From: an uncultured Nitrospira sp.
GTDB lineage: Bacteria > Nitrospirota > Nitrospiria > Nitrospirales > Nitrospiraceae
Direction: 5' to 3'
Assembly (NCBI GenBank): GCA_902500775.1
Contig: CABVRZ010000034.1
Span: 1-51,187 of the forward strand
Length of the DNA stretch: 51,187 nucleotides
Shown here in pieces: positions 11,428-19,656 of the stretch. Positions within the stretch are counted from its first letter, which is position 1, and each line of letters begins with the position of its first letter. The notes beneath the pieces were generated by a model that was given only the letters and a program-made list of their open reading frames with translations, was not told where the DNA came from and searched no databases. Both the position numbers and the translations under genes were made by a program.

Positions 11428-12696
11428 TCAGGAAGGCGAGAGCAATGGTTTCACTTGAAGAGAAAGGGCCGATAAAAGAACATTGTGTTGTGCCTTGGAT
11501 TCCATATTTCGGAGCACGGCTACGCCTTTCGCGACTTCATCGTCGCCGAGCAGAAGAGCGAACTGACAACGAAGGCGGTCGGCTTGGCGAAGGTGGGCTT
11601 TTAAGGTTGTGGATCGAAAATCAGAGACGGCTGATATACCAGAGACGCGAAGCTCTTCGAGGGCGGTAAGTCCTGCGACAGATCCTTTAAGACCGAACCC
11701 AGCAACATAAACTGTTGCGTCTGTAGCAACGATGGATTTGTGCGAGTCTGGTAACAACATGGCGATACGTTCAAGCCCCACAGCAAAACCGACGGCTGGA
11801 GTCGAAGCACCTCCGAGTGTTTCCACGAGTCCGTCGTACCGGCCTCCTGCGCCAACAGCGTTCTGAGCCCCGAGATTTGTCGCGGTGACCTCGAACGTTG
11901 TGAGATTGTAATAATCGAGGCCTCGAACGAGCCGGTGGTTCAAGGTGTACGGGATTTTGATGGCCTCAAGACCGGCTAGAACGTGAGCAAAGTAGGAACG
12001 AGCGTTGTCCGACAAAAAGTCAGAAAGACGAGGAGCCGGTTCAGTGATAGTGCGGCACTCCGGAACCTTACAGTCGAGGACGCGGAGCGGGTTGGCCGCG
12101 ATACGGTGTTTGCAATTGCCACACAGACCAGTCTCGTGTTCTTTGAGATAAGCAATAAGTATGGGGCGATAGGCATCTCGATCAGCGGTCTGACCTAAGT
12201 TATTGATTTCGAGGGTGAGGCTGGGAAGTCCTAAATTATTGAGAATACGCCATAAAAGTGCAATAACCTCGATATCCGCATGAGGGTCTGCCATCCCATA
12301 CGATTCCACGCCGAATTGATGAAACTGCCTCAGCCGGCCGGCCTGCGGGCGTTCGTGGCGGAACATCGGTCCCGTGTAAAAATATTTCTGAGGTACTGGG
12401 ATCGCGCCGCGATTGTGCTCGATATAGGCCCGAACGGTTCCGGCTGTTCCCTCCGGTCGAAGAGTTAAAGAGGTGCCGTCCCGGTCTTGGAACGTGTACA
12501 TCTCCTTTTCAACGATATCCGTGGAAGCACCGATACTGCGTGCAAACAAGGTGGTGACTTCAAAAATTGGAATACGAAGTTCATGAAATCCATATCGAGT
12601 CGCCCATCGTCTAGCGGACTCCTCGATGAATCGCCAGCGGGGGGTCTCTTCCGGTAACAGGTCCTTGACGCCTTTGATCCCTTTGATCACGGACAC
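11428..12696 (-). CDS. hisS: histidine--tRNA ligase
   Basis: This class II aminoacyl-tRNA synthetase charges tRNA-His. The 422-residue product has motif 2 (FYTGPMFRHERPQ and GRLRQFHQFGVE), the histidine-binding RGLDYYNLTTFEV motif, motif 3 (AVGFAVGLERIAML), and an anticodon-binding alpha/beta domain at the C terminus. The start MSVIKGIKGVKDLLPEE is typical of HisS. Downstream on the same strand, after about 107 bp, are the DsrE-like genes. Confidence 0.97.
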   Translation of the reverse strand: MSVIKGIKGVKDLLPEETPRWRFIEESARRWATRYGFHELRIPIFEVTTLFARSIGASTDIVEKEMYTFQDRDGTSLTLRPEGTAGTVRAYIEHNRGAIPVPQKYFYTGPMFRHERPQAGRLRQFHQFGVESYGMADPHADIEVIALLWRILNNLGLPSLTLEINNLGQTADRDAYRPILIAYLKEHETGLCGNCKHRIAANPLRVLDCKVPECRTITEPAPRLSDFLSDNARSYFAHVLAGLEAIKIPYTLNHRLVRGLDYYNLTTFEVTATNLGAQNAVGAGGRYDGLVETLGGASTPAVGFAVGLERIAMLLPDSHKSIVATDATVYVAGFGLKGSVAGLTALEELRVSGISAVSDFRSTTLKAHLRQADRLRCQFALLLGDDEVAKGVAVLRNMESKAQHNVLLSALSLQVKPLLSPS

Positions 12697-12853
12697 AGAC
12701 TCATCTCCTTACGCATATGTCTGTCGTGTTGCGGAGTTCGCGCGGACTATAGCGGCGGCCTCGGCGGCAAGTCAACGGCGTGAAGCTTGCACCGTCCTAC
12801 CTCGAGAGGTATAGTGCCCAGCTTATGGCTTTGTATTTCTCTCTCGGTTCCGT

Positions 12854-14341
12854 ATGAACCAAGATCAATCAGGTCGTCGGGTCCTAGCGTTAGCCCCTAT
12901 GCCCCCTGAGAAGTCCGCCTATGCGCTGGCGCGGTACAGCCGATCTCCCGACTCCATCGAACAGAGCATCCGATGGGTGCATGGACACTCGTCGGAAAAA
13001 TTTTGGGAGCAGTTTTATTTTGACTACGGGCATGCATCAATCGCCGATCTTGGGCACGTCATCATCTGCTTCGAGGAGATTTCCGAACTCGCCGCGATTC
13101 GCCTGGAAGATGAGCCGCTGTGGGATGGTCAGGCGAAATCGAGTCGTTATCAGAATTTTGCCTCCGACCGATGGTTTGTGCCAGGTCAGATTCGAGGCAG
13201 CGAAACGGAGGCCCTGTATGAAGGGATTCTCCGAAGCCTCGGTGATGTATATCGACTCCTCCATGAGCCTCTGAAACAGTTCCTGGCCGAACGCGAGCTA
13301 CGGCCTGAGTCGATGAAACAGGCCGATTATGACCGGACCATCGCCGCACGGGCCTTTGATGTCACCCGCTACCTGCTTCCCTTGGCGGCCAAGACCAATG
13401 TCGGACAAGTCGTCAGTATCCGGACGTTAGAGAAGCAGATCACGCGGCTCTTGTCATCTCAACTCCCGGAGTTGCGGGCGATCGGGGAGGATCTGAAGGA
13501 CGCCTGCCAACGTCAGCCGTTGAATCTGTGGGGCGAACTCTGCGGCCAGACTAGTGGTCTCAACGATCCTCTGGCGCCAACCCTGGCTCGGCATGCCAAG
13601 GCGAACGTCTACCAGGAAACGGTGTATGCCGATCTCGCTCGCCATGCGAAGGAAGCCTTACGCGGCACGGGGCTGGACCAGCCAGGGACGTGGGGAGAGG
13701 TGGAGTCGGTGGAGCTGCTGGATCCTCATCATCCGGTCGACGAAATTGTCGCGACGCTGCTCTACCGCGTCTCACAAGCCCCCTATCGAAAGATCCTCGA
13801 GGTGGTGAGAGGGTGGAGTCAGAAAGAAAAACAGGCGACCATAGAAGTGGCCATGAGACAGCGTGGACCGTACGATGAACTCATCAAAGAGTTCCGCAGC
13901 GGCTATGCCTTCACCTTCGACATCCTGATGGATATCGGTGCATGGCGGGATATGCACCGTCACCGCAGGTGTCAGCAAGTACCGCAGAACTTCTCGACGG
14001 TACACGGCTATGATGTCCCACCTCAGCTGGTTGAAGCGGGGTTGGATCGGGAGTATCGGCAGGCCATGGATGCCGTGCGCCAGGATATCGACTCACTCCG
14101 GAAAAAAGACCAAGAAGCCTCACTCTATGCCATTCCATTCGGGTTCAAGGTGCGCTGTCTGTTCAAAATGGACTATGCAGAGGCGGAATATATCGCCAAG
14201 CTCCGATCCGGTGTGAAGGGCCATTGGTCGTACCGAACGGTGGCCTGGCAGATGAAGCAACAGCTGGCCAAGAAATTTCCCTTCCTCGGCGACAGTATCC
14301 AGGCGACCGCTCCCGACGTCGAAGACACGCTGACGCGATAA
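12854..14341 (+). CDS. double-domain ThyX-like protein (FAD-dependent thymidylate synthase family)
   Basis: ThyX makes dTMP from dUMP with FAD and methylene-tetrahydrofolate. This 495-residue product is about twice the usual length and appears to be two fused ThyX-like domains. The first (about residues 15-215) has YGHASIADLGH, EISELAAIRL and an SSRY motif (96-99). The second (about 290-495) has FTFDILMDIGAWRDMHRHR, with RHR at 369-371. A classic ThyX has one RHR...S...SxRY signature; here RHR is only in domain 2 and SxRY only in domain 1. Activity is therefore uncertain, and it may be a divergent paralogue with another role. The start lacks a strong ribosome binding site. A TPR gene follows after 16 bp. 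Confidence 0.75.
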   Translation: MNQDQSGRRVLALAPMPPEKSAYALARYSRSPDSIEQSIRWVHGHSSEKFWEQFYFDYGHASIADLGHVIICFEEISELAAIRLEDEPLWDGQAKSSRYQNFASDRWFVPGQIRGSETEALYEGILRSLGDVYRLLHEPLKQFLAERELRPESMKQADYDRTIAARAFDVTRYLLPLAAKTNVGQVVSIRTLEKQITRLLSSQLPELRAIGEDLKDACQRQPLNLWGELCGQTSGLNDPLAPTLARHAKANVYQETVYADLARHAKEALRGTGLDQPGTWGEVESVELLDPHHPVDEIVATLLYRVSQAPYRKILEVVRGWSQKEKQATIEVAMRQRGPYDELIKEFRSGYAFTFDILMDIGAWRDMHRHRRCQQVPQNFSTVHGYDVPPQLVEAGLDREYRQAMDAVRQDIDSLRKKDQEASLYAIPFGFKVRCLFKMDYAEAEYIAKLRSGVKGHWSYRTVAWQMKQQLAKKFPFLGDSIQATAPDVEDTLTR

Positions 14342-14357
14342 GATCTTCGTATAACTC

Positions 14358-15389
14358 ATGCATATCCATCAGCAACAATGCGAAGCCGCCATCGTGGCCG
14401 GAGCGTGGGATACGCTATTCGCCGAGTCGATGGCCTGGAGTCGAGATCCGGCCGGAGCGAAGGACCCGCGCCCTCTCTTTGCACGAAATGTGGTGTACCT
14501 CGTGCAGGGTCGGTTTGCCGAAGCCTGGAAAACCCACGCGCTCTGTCTTGAAGCCCAGGAACACATCGCGGCCGTGGGAGGTTGGGTGAACGACCTGCTC
14601 GAGCGGCATGGGGACAACGGCTATGCCTATCTCATCAGAGGCTTGTTTCTCGCCCAGTCGGGTCAATCCGAACAGTCGATGACGCCATACGCGGAAGCCG
14701 CCAAGCTGCTTCCACAGTCGGCCTACCCGCATTACTTCTTGGCGCAGATTCATGAACGGGCCGGCCATCTCGAAATGGCGATCAAGGAGTACCGTGAAGC
14801 CGTCAGGCTGGCTCCGGACTACGCGCCGGCGCGGATGAATCTGGGTGTGGCCTATCAAGACCAAGGGCGGCTTGAGATGGCGATCAAAGAGTACCGTGAG
14901 GTGATCAAGCTTACCCCCAACGATTCCGCCGCGCATTCCAATCTCGCCTGTGCTCTGGCTGAACAGGGGAAAATGGAACCGGCGGTGCAATCCTACAAGA
15001 CGGCGTTGAAACTGAACCCACAGGACGCCGAAGTCCACTTTGCGTTGGGCGGCCTCCATGAAACACGTGGTCGCCTGGACCTGGCGCAAAAGAGCTATCA
15101 GGACGCGCTCAATGCCAATCCTGACTTTGGCGCCGCCCATTCAGCTCTCGGCTGGCTCGCGCTTGGCAAGCATCGCCTGCAGGAAGCAGCGGATATCTTC
15201 AGCCGGGCCATCAAGTGTAATGAGGAAGATGCGAGCGCTTACCACGGCATCGCGGAAATCTATGCGATCCGCGGCAAACGCCAGAGCGCGATGGAAAACT
15301 ACAGCAAGGCGCTCAAGTACTACCGCGACCCCGAGAAGCGGAATCAGATCATGAACCAGCTCTTTCAGGAAGGCCAGGTCGGGGACTGA
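14358..15389 (+). CDS. tetratricopeptide-repeat protein
   Basis: The 343-residue protein has no signal peptide and consists largely of TPR units. From about residue 90 to 325 there are roughly seven 34-residue repeats with the W/LG/YA/F/AP pattern, such as HYFLAQIHERAGHLEMAIKEY, MNLGVAYQDQGRLEMAIKEY and HSNLACALAEQGKMEPAVQSY. The first 90 residues are less regular. TPR arrays mediate protein-protein contacts; the partner is unknown. It is 16 bp downstream of the ThyX-like gene, suggesting cotranscription. Confidence 0.9.
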   Translation: MHIHQQQCEAAIVAGAWDTLFAESMAWSRDPAGAKDPRPLFARNVVYLVQGRFAEAWKTHALCLEAQEHIAAVGGWVNDLLERHGDNGYAYLIRGLFLAQSGQSEQSMTPYAEAAKLLPQSAYPHYFLAQIHERAGHLEMAIKEYREAVRLAPDYAPARMNLGVAYQDQGRLEMAIKEYREVIKLTPNDSAAHSNLACALAEQGKMEPAVQSYKTALKLNPQDAEVHFALGGLHETRGRLDLAQKSYQDALNANPDFGAAHSALGWLALGKHRLQEAADIFSRAIKCNEEDASAYHGIAEIYAIRGKRQSAMENYSKALKYYRDPEKRNQIMNQLFQEGQVGD

Positions 15390-15575
15390 GGGTGGGGACC
15401 AATCGAGTTGATCGTGGAGCTCTTACTGATGAGGCAGTAGTCGCTTGACGTGCCTGGTCGGGCCCCCACAGAAATGACGGATCGGTTACGAGTGTCTTTC
15501 GAAGGGAAGTAGAAGAAATGCTTCTAGCGATTGGTTTTGGACGAGATACACTTCACGAACGACGAGAGACGAGTT
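15390..15575. other. intergenic gap without recognised features
   Basis: Short gap between the 3' ends of two convergent genes. I see no tRNA, clear terminator or repeat element in it. Confidence 0.5.
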
Positions 15576-15845
15576 CTACAGCTCACGGATCGCGCCCTGC
15601 AGCACCGTGATCTGCGTCGTGGGATCGCCCGTCGCTTGGAGTTCGTTGCGGATCTGATCCTTGAGGTAGGAAGAATAGCCGACGCGGTCGACGAGGAACT
15701 CGAGGAAGCGTTCGGCTGGCAGTAGACTCTGTTCTTTGAGTTCGTCGATGGTCTCGTCACTCACCGGGACGTACGTGCTGCCGATATGGAAGACCACGTT
15801 GTAGTGGCGTCCTGTTGCAATTCTCTCAAATCTCAAGCCCTTCAC
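15576..15845 (-). CDS. small conserved-type hypothetical protein (89 aa)
   Basis: No named family is recognised. The start is GTG at 15845 with an excellent GAGGAGG ribosome binding site five bases upstream, which is the main support for it being a real gene. The soluble product begins with a basic strand (GLRFERIATGRHYNVVFHIG), continues with YVPVSDETIDELKEQSLLPAERFLEFLVD, and ends with a helical segment. No cysteines or catalytic motifs are seen. Repeat copy B begins 13 bp upstream of the start codon. Confidence 0.7.
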   Translation of the reverse strand: MKGLRFERIATGRHYNVVFHIGSTYVPVSDETIDELKEQSLLPAERFLEFLVDRVGYSSYLKDQIRNELQATGDPTTQITVLQGAIREL

Positions 15846-15858
15846 GGATCCTCCTCGG

Positions 15859-15984
15859 TAGGATGCTGAAAAACTCCCGCCAGCTTCGTTCTCGCATCGC
15901 TCGATGCCTCAACATACTCAGAAGTATGCCGCGGCATCTCGCTCACTGCGGCCTCGCTGGACGGTCATTTTGAACATCCTGCAA
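15859..15984 (+). repeat. palindromic intergenic element, copy B
   Basis: About 126 bp reading GGATGCTGAAAAACTCCCGC, CAGCTTCGTTCTCGCATCGC, a central palindrome around CATACT...AGTATG, then CTCACTGCGGCCTCGCTGGA and TTTTGAACATCCTGC. The two ends are inverted relative to each other (GGATGCTGAAAA against TTTTGAACATCC). Copies C and D are the same unit in the opposite orientation. It lies in the divergent gap between a minus-strand small gene and the plus-strand helicase-like gene. Confidence 0.85.
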
Positions 15985-16127
15985 GTGCTAAGAGAAACGG
16001 TGCATTCTAGACAAGGTCGAGTCGTGAAGACAAGGGCAACCTTCAGCCTATGGCTGTGGACAGTGACGGCGATAGGCATTTATCATGACGTTCCCTTGAT
16101 TTGAAACGCAAGTGAGATGAAATTGTG

Positions 16128-17606
16128 ATGACTGCGGTGGAGCTGATCGAATCGTGGATTGTGAATATTGAAGCGGCGCGAGTGCATCTGGCTGAAACGG
16201 GACAGGATGCTCCGATCACTGCCTCACGGGGCCGGTTTGTTAGAACGACCGGTAGTCTGCATCTGTACGAATTTCTCGTGCCCGGTGGGGTCAGTCTGCC
16301 TGTCGATCTTCCGATCTCGCTCATCCCGGTCGAGGACACGGACACGACCGAGGGAATCGTCCTACGGCAACAGGATCAATCGATCCTGGTCCAACTGGTG
16401 GATCACCTCGGAAGTGACGTCCCCTCTGTTACCCTGGTTCCAGACCGAGCTGGCCAGGTTGGTACGGCAGCAGCCCGGCTGAAAGAGATTCTGGCGAAGC
16501 CTGACCAGTACCATCTAGGACCGGCCGAGCGGTTGGTGGCGCTGCTCCAGATGCCGGCTGTGGACGTGGCGTCGTTCCCCGCTAGCTCCTCCGTCTTCAC
16601 GACGGTGTGGTCAGATGACCTGATGCTCCGTCGGCAGAAACTGGGGGCCCTGGCGATGGATCTGGTTCGCGCCAACAAGCGTATCTTGCTTCTCAGTCCT
16701 GACCATGAAGACAGTGATGAACTTGTCGGGATGGTAGGGCGGACCATGAAAGCGGGCGGATTGCACCCTAAAACCTGGGTGACGCGCTATGAACTGCCAA
16801 TTGTCCCACAAGCCGGAGGCCTTGATCTACAGGAACTGGGCTTTGAAGCCCAGATGCATCATTTTTACGCCAAGTCACAGGGCGACAAGGCTTCGTTGAG
16901 GCAAAAATACGACCGGTTTCGAGAGCTGGCTCCGTTTCTGGCTCAAAAGGAAGTGAAACAAAAAGATTTAGACGAAGTCCGTCTCTTGGAATGGCGCCTG
17001 GTGACGCAGTTCCGAGAGCTTCAGGTCAAGCTGGCTGGGGTCGATACCACACTCAAAGAGTTTGAGACGCTCCCCTTGTTTCAACGTCTGGCGATGCAGA
17101 CCGTTGGGAAAAATGTGGACTCGCTCAAGCAGTACCGTGCGCTGTATCAGGGTCAGTTGGATCGCCTGAACAGCGAAATCGATGTTGCGAAAGGGCGGAT
17201 TCAGCAATTGGTTCCAGAAGCGGCAGTGCCTCGAGGGCAGCGTGCTGAGTTCGAGGAACTCAAGGAGCAGATTGCGAAACTCGGTGGAACCAAGAAAGTT
17301 CGTGAACTCCTTGCAGCGGAGGAGGATCCGAATCGCCAGGCCTTCGTTCAGAATCGACGGCTGGTCGCCGCCACTCCCACGCGAGTCGCGACCGACCCGT
17401 TGTTTAGTCGCGTGCGGTTTGATGTGCTCATGGTCGATGACGCTCCAAAGATAACCATGCCGTCATTGCTGGCAGCGGCTGGACTGGTCCGTGAACGCAT
17501 CATTATCAGCGGCGATCTGCGAGACATCATTGGAGCTGGCCAATGGGCGATACCTCAGGAAGGTGCCAGGACTGCTTCGGACACCGCTCCCGTGCCCCTT
17601 GCTTGA
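16128..17606 (+). CDS. superfamily 1 helicase-like protein lacking the Walker A motif
   Basis: The 492-residue protein resembles the first RecA-like domain of UPF1/DNA2-type SF1 helicases. It has a motif Ia-like strand and loop (RILLLSPDHEDSDEL), a motif Ic-like strand (RRLVAATPTRVATD), a Walker B-like FDVLMVDDAP, and a motif III-like IIISGDLRD near residue 470. The place where GxxGxGKT should precede the helix ALAMDLVRANK reads WSDDLMLRRQKLG, so ATP binding through a P-loop is not expected. About 140 residues of charged helical, probably coiled-coil sequence (about 250-390) are inserted. The second RecA domain is absent. ATG 16128 is chosen; GTG 16125 is possible. The role is unknown. Confidence 0.6.
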   Translation: MTAVELIESWIVNIEAARVHLAETGQDAPITASRGRFVRTTGSLHLYEFLVPGGVSLPVDLPISLIPVEDTDTTEGIVLRQQDQSILVQLVDHLGSDVPSVTLVPDRAGQVGTAAARLKEILAKPDQYHLGPAERLVALLQMPAVDVASFPASSSVFTTVWSDDLMLRRQKLGALAMDLVRANKRILLLSPDHEDSDELVGMVGRTMKAGGLHPKTWVTRYELPIVPQAGGLDLQELGFEAQMHHFYAKSQGDKASLRQKYDRFRELAPFLAQKEVKQKDLDEVRLLEWRLVTQFRELQVKLAGVDTTLKEFETLPLFQRLAMQTVGKNVDSLKQYRALYQGQLDRLNSEIDVAKGRIQQLVPEAAVPRGQRAEFEELKEQIAKLGGTKKVRELLAAEEDPNRQAFVQNRRLVAATPTRVATDPLFSRVRFDVLMVDDAPKITMPSLLAAAGLVRERIIISGDLRDIIGAGQWAIPQEGARTASDTAPVPLA

Positions 17607-17660
17607 CGTGGGTGAGGAGAATTCAGGATAATCCGACTCCCCGGTTATTCATCGCATGCG

Positions 17661-17785
17661 GGGATGTTCAAAAAGGCTGTCCGGCGAGGCCGCAGTGAAC
17701 GAAAGGTTGAGACGTACTCTTCGTCGGTACGTCGAAACCTTGAGTGAAACGAGAACGAAGCTGGCGGGTTTTTTCAACGTTCCCT
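17661..17785 (-). repeat. palindromic intergenic element, copy C (abuts tRNA-Leu)
   Basis: Read on the plus strand: GGATGTTCAAAAAGGCTGTC, GGCGAGGCCGCAGTGAACG, a central GTACTC...GGTACG palindrome, then CGAGAACGAAGCTGGCGGG and TTTTTTCAACGTTCCC. It is the inverse of copy B. Its outer end is only about 3 bp from the first base of tRNA-Leu, so the tRNA promoter must lie within or beyond the element. Confidence 0.85.
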
Positions 17786-17788
17786 TGA

Positions 17789-17874
17789 GCCGAAGTGGTG
17801 GAATGGCAGACACGCCAGCCTCAGGAGCTGGTGCTCGCAAGGGCGTCCGGGTTCAACTCCCGGCTTCGGCACCA
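17789..17874 (+). tRNA. tRNA-Leu (CAG anticodon)
   Basis: A class II tRNA with acceptor stem GCCGAAG/CTTCGGC, anticodon stem CCAGC/GCTGG around the loop CTCAGGA (anticodon CAG, reading CTG), and a long variable arm (TGCTCGCAAGGGCGT). The T arm is CCGGG-TTCAACT-CCCGG, and the ACCA end is encoded. Confidence 0.96.
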
Positions 17875-18000
17875 CAACACGTTCCCCTCTCCTGTCAGGG
17901 AGTCCATCGTTAGCATCCCTTCAAATGTCCGGCTTGGCTGAATTGGCACGTGCCTGTCGGGTGAACAGGCAGTTATCCCCCGCATGAGGAGCTGGCGATC

Positions 18001-18240
18001 ATGGTCTCACCAGGAGTATACCGTCACCATAAAGGTCAGCAGTATGAGGTATTGGGAGTCGCCAGACATTCAGAAACGGAAGAGGAGTTTGTTGTGTATC
18101 GGGCGTTGTATGGCGATCGAGGCCTCTGGATAAGACCCTTTGCCATGTTTACTGAGAATGTCGAGAAGGGAGGCGCCTCTGTTCCGCGCTTTTCACGAAT
18201 AGATGAGAACACAAGCGAAGGTAGACGGGAAGACGGATGA
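18001..18240 (+). CDS. DUF1653 domain protein
   Basis: The 79-residue protein matches the DUF1653 pattern along most of its length: GVYRHHKGQQYEVLGVARHSET, then VVYRALYGDRGLWIRP, then a MF.E segment and a closing PRFSRI. The family is small, cytoplasmic and of unknown function; members are found alone or fused to other domains. AGGAG lies about 9 bases before ATG. It lies alone between tRNA-Leu and the Sel1-repeat gene. Confidence 0.88.
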   Translation: MVSPGVYRHHKGQQYEVLGVARHSETEEEFVVYRALYGDRGLWIRPFAMFTENVEKGGASVPRFSRIDENTSEGRREDG

Positions 18241-18560
18241 GGTCGTCTCAGGCGCCTATTTCTTGACTGAGCGACACCTGCTCAAGGCTTTCCTTCTCTA
18301 ACAATAATGAAACCTATCTCGCGTGACGCCTGTGTTGACTCATTGCCAGTCAATCACTACTTCTTACAACGTTCCACGTATCATCCTCAGACCAGGAAGT
18401 GGTATTTTGATGACAGCTCCGTCAGGTTCGACAACAATGAACTCCGTTACGGTTGATCCCCATTGGAAGATTGAGAACGCCCAAGAAGGCGTGCTCAGAG
18501 TATCAATGGCGAATCAGTCGGCATCACAAGATGATAGCACAGCTGAAAGGTAGGACAATA
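18241..18560. other. intergenic region upstream of the Sel1-repeat gene
   Basis: This 320-bp region holds no confident gene. A frame from ATG 18410 to 18553 would encode a 47-residue peptide ending just before the Sel1 gene, but it lacks a clear ribosome binding site and family resemblance. The promoter for the following gene presumably lies here. Confidence 0.4.
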
Positions 18561-19115
18561 ATGAGACGACTTGTGCTCGCAGGAGTCTTACTTCTGATCC
18601 ATGCGACAATTGCGACTGCGGTGGAACCGCTGACGAAAACTCCGAAGCCAGTCGTCCCTCAGAGATCAATCCCGCTCGCCGGGGAAGAGCCCTACGAAGC
18701 GCTCAAGCGGGGAGACTACCGAGCCGCAGCAGGACTCTTCCATCCTCGAGCAGAAAAGGGGGATGTGCGGGCGCAGTACAATCTCGGACTTCTGTATGCC
18801 AGCGGGCTGGGCGTGATGCAAGACAACCAGGCCGCCTTGAAATGGCATCGCCTAGCGGCGGGGCAAGGCCATGCCGGGGCGCAAAACGAACTGGCGCAGA
18901 TGTACGCCAAGGGGCAGGGGGTTCAGCAAGACTCGGTGCGAGCTTATGTGTGGTACAGCGTTGCTGGAGAATCCTCGACCGGCGGGTCGAAGACGGAAAT
19001 CATCAAGGACCGGGACCATATGGCGAAACGTATGACGCCTGCTCAGATCCAGAAAGCAGAGGACCTGACGAAGCAGTGTCTCGAGTCACAATTGAAGAAG
19101 TGTGGTGAGAAGTAA
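18561..19115 (+). CDS. secreted Sel1-repeat (SLR) protein
   Basis: ATG at 18561 has an AGGTAGGA ribosome binding site and gives 184 residues. The first 21 or so form a signal peptide (MRRLVLAGVLLLIHATIATA). Two Sel1-like repeats follow at about 75-145: AQYNLGLLYASGLGVMQDN and AQNELAQMYAKGQGVQQD. These alpha-alpha repeats act as protein-interaction scaffolds. Two cysteines lie near the C terminus and may form a disulfide after export. No linked partner is obvious. Confidence 0.85.
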   Translation: MRRLVLAGVLLLIHATIATAVEPLTKTPKPVVPQRSIPLAGEEPYEALKRGDYRAAAGLFHPRAEKGDVRAQYNLGLLYASGLGVMQDNQAALKWHRLAAGQGHAGAQNELAQMYAKGQGVQQDSVRAYVWYSVAGESSTGGSKTEIIKDRDHMAKRMTPAQIQKAEDLTKQCLESQLKKCGEK

Positions 19116-19241
19116 GGCAATTGCCACAAACTGAAGCCACGATTCATCCACCTGACCTGCCATAGAAGTGACAGTTATTCCGTGGCCTTGCGACCACTAC
19201 GAGCCTGACGCCAGATGCTCTGATAAGACATACCGAAGAAC

Positions 19242-19433
19242 ATGCGAACCACGCTCAACATCGATGATAAACTTCTCGAGCAAGCGCTGCGATTGACCGG
19301 TGTTCGAGAAAAAATCCAGCTAGTTCGCCTGGGGTTTGAGGCCCTGATCTCACGCGAAACCGCAAAACGTCTCGCTCGTCTTGGAGGCAGCGAACCTCGC
19401 CTCAAAACTGTCCACCGACGCCGGTCGATGTAG
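19242..19433 (+). CDS. VapB-type antitoxin, apparently orphan
   Basis: The 63-residue protein begins MRTTLNIDDKLLEQALRLTG and continues with LVRLGFEALISRETAKRLARLGG. This is the pattern of ribbon-helix-helix VapB antitoxins whose C terminus neutralises a PIN-domain VapC toxin. No VapC frame follows; the next 220 bp contain only repeat sequence. It may be a remnant of a lost pair, or may act on a toxin elsewhere. No strong ribosome binding site is seen. Confidence 0.75.
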   Translation: MRTTLNIDDKLLEQALRLTGVREKIQLVRLGFEALISRETAKRLARLGGSEPRLKTVHRRRSM

Positions 19434-19555
19434 TCCTACTCGCACTGATCGATACAGTTGCTCATCCTGACCGTTGCCTTTGGTCAGGGTCACAAGCGTG
19501 GGCTTCCTCCTTGCGTTCATCGTAAAAATCCGTAGAATCTGGTGAGACGGCCAAG

Positions 19556-19640
19556 GGTGCCGTTCGCCCTGAGTTTATCGAAGGGCGTGAGATCTCATAC
19601 GGGGTACCGTTCATGGTTCGACCGGCTCACCACAAATGGT
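19556..19640. repeat. short dispersed repeat units (GTTCG...TCGAAG type)
   Basis: Two related units lie close together: CCGTTCGCCCTGAGTTTATC followed by GAAGGGCG, and CCGTTCATGGTTCGACCGGC followed by TCACCAC. Each contains a TTCGAC/GTCGAA palindromic core. A third, TTCGACAAGCTCAGCACGAA, lies at 21010-21029 in inverted orientation. Repeats of this kind are seen in several bacterial genomes; their role here is unknown. Confidence 0.6.
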
Positions 19641-19656
19641 CTTGCGGGACTTCACC

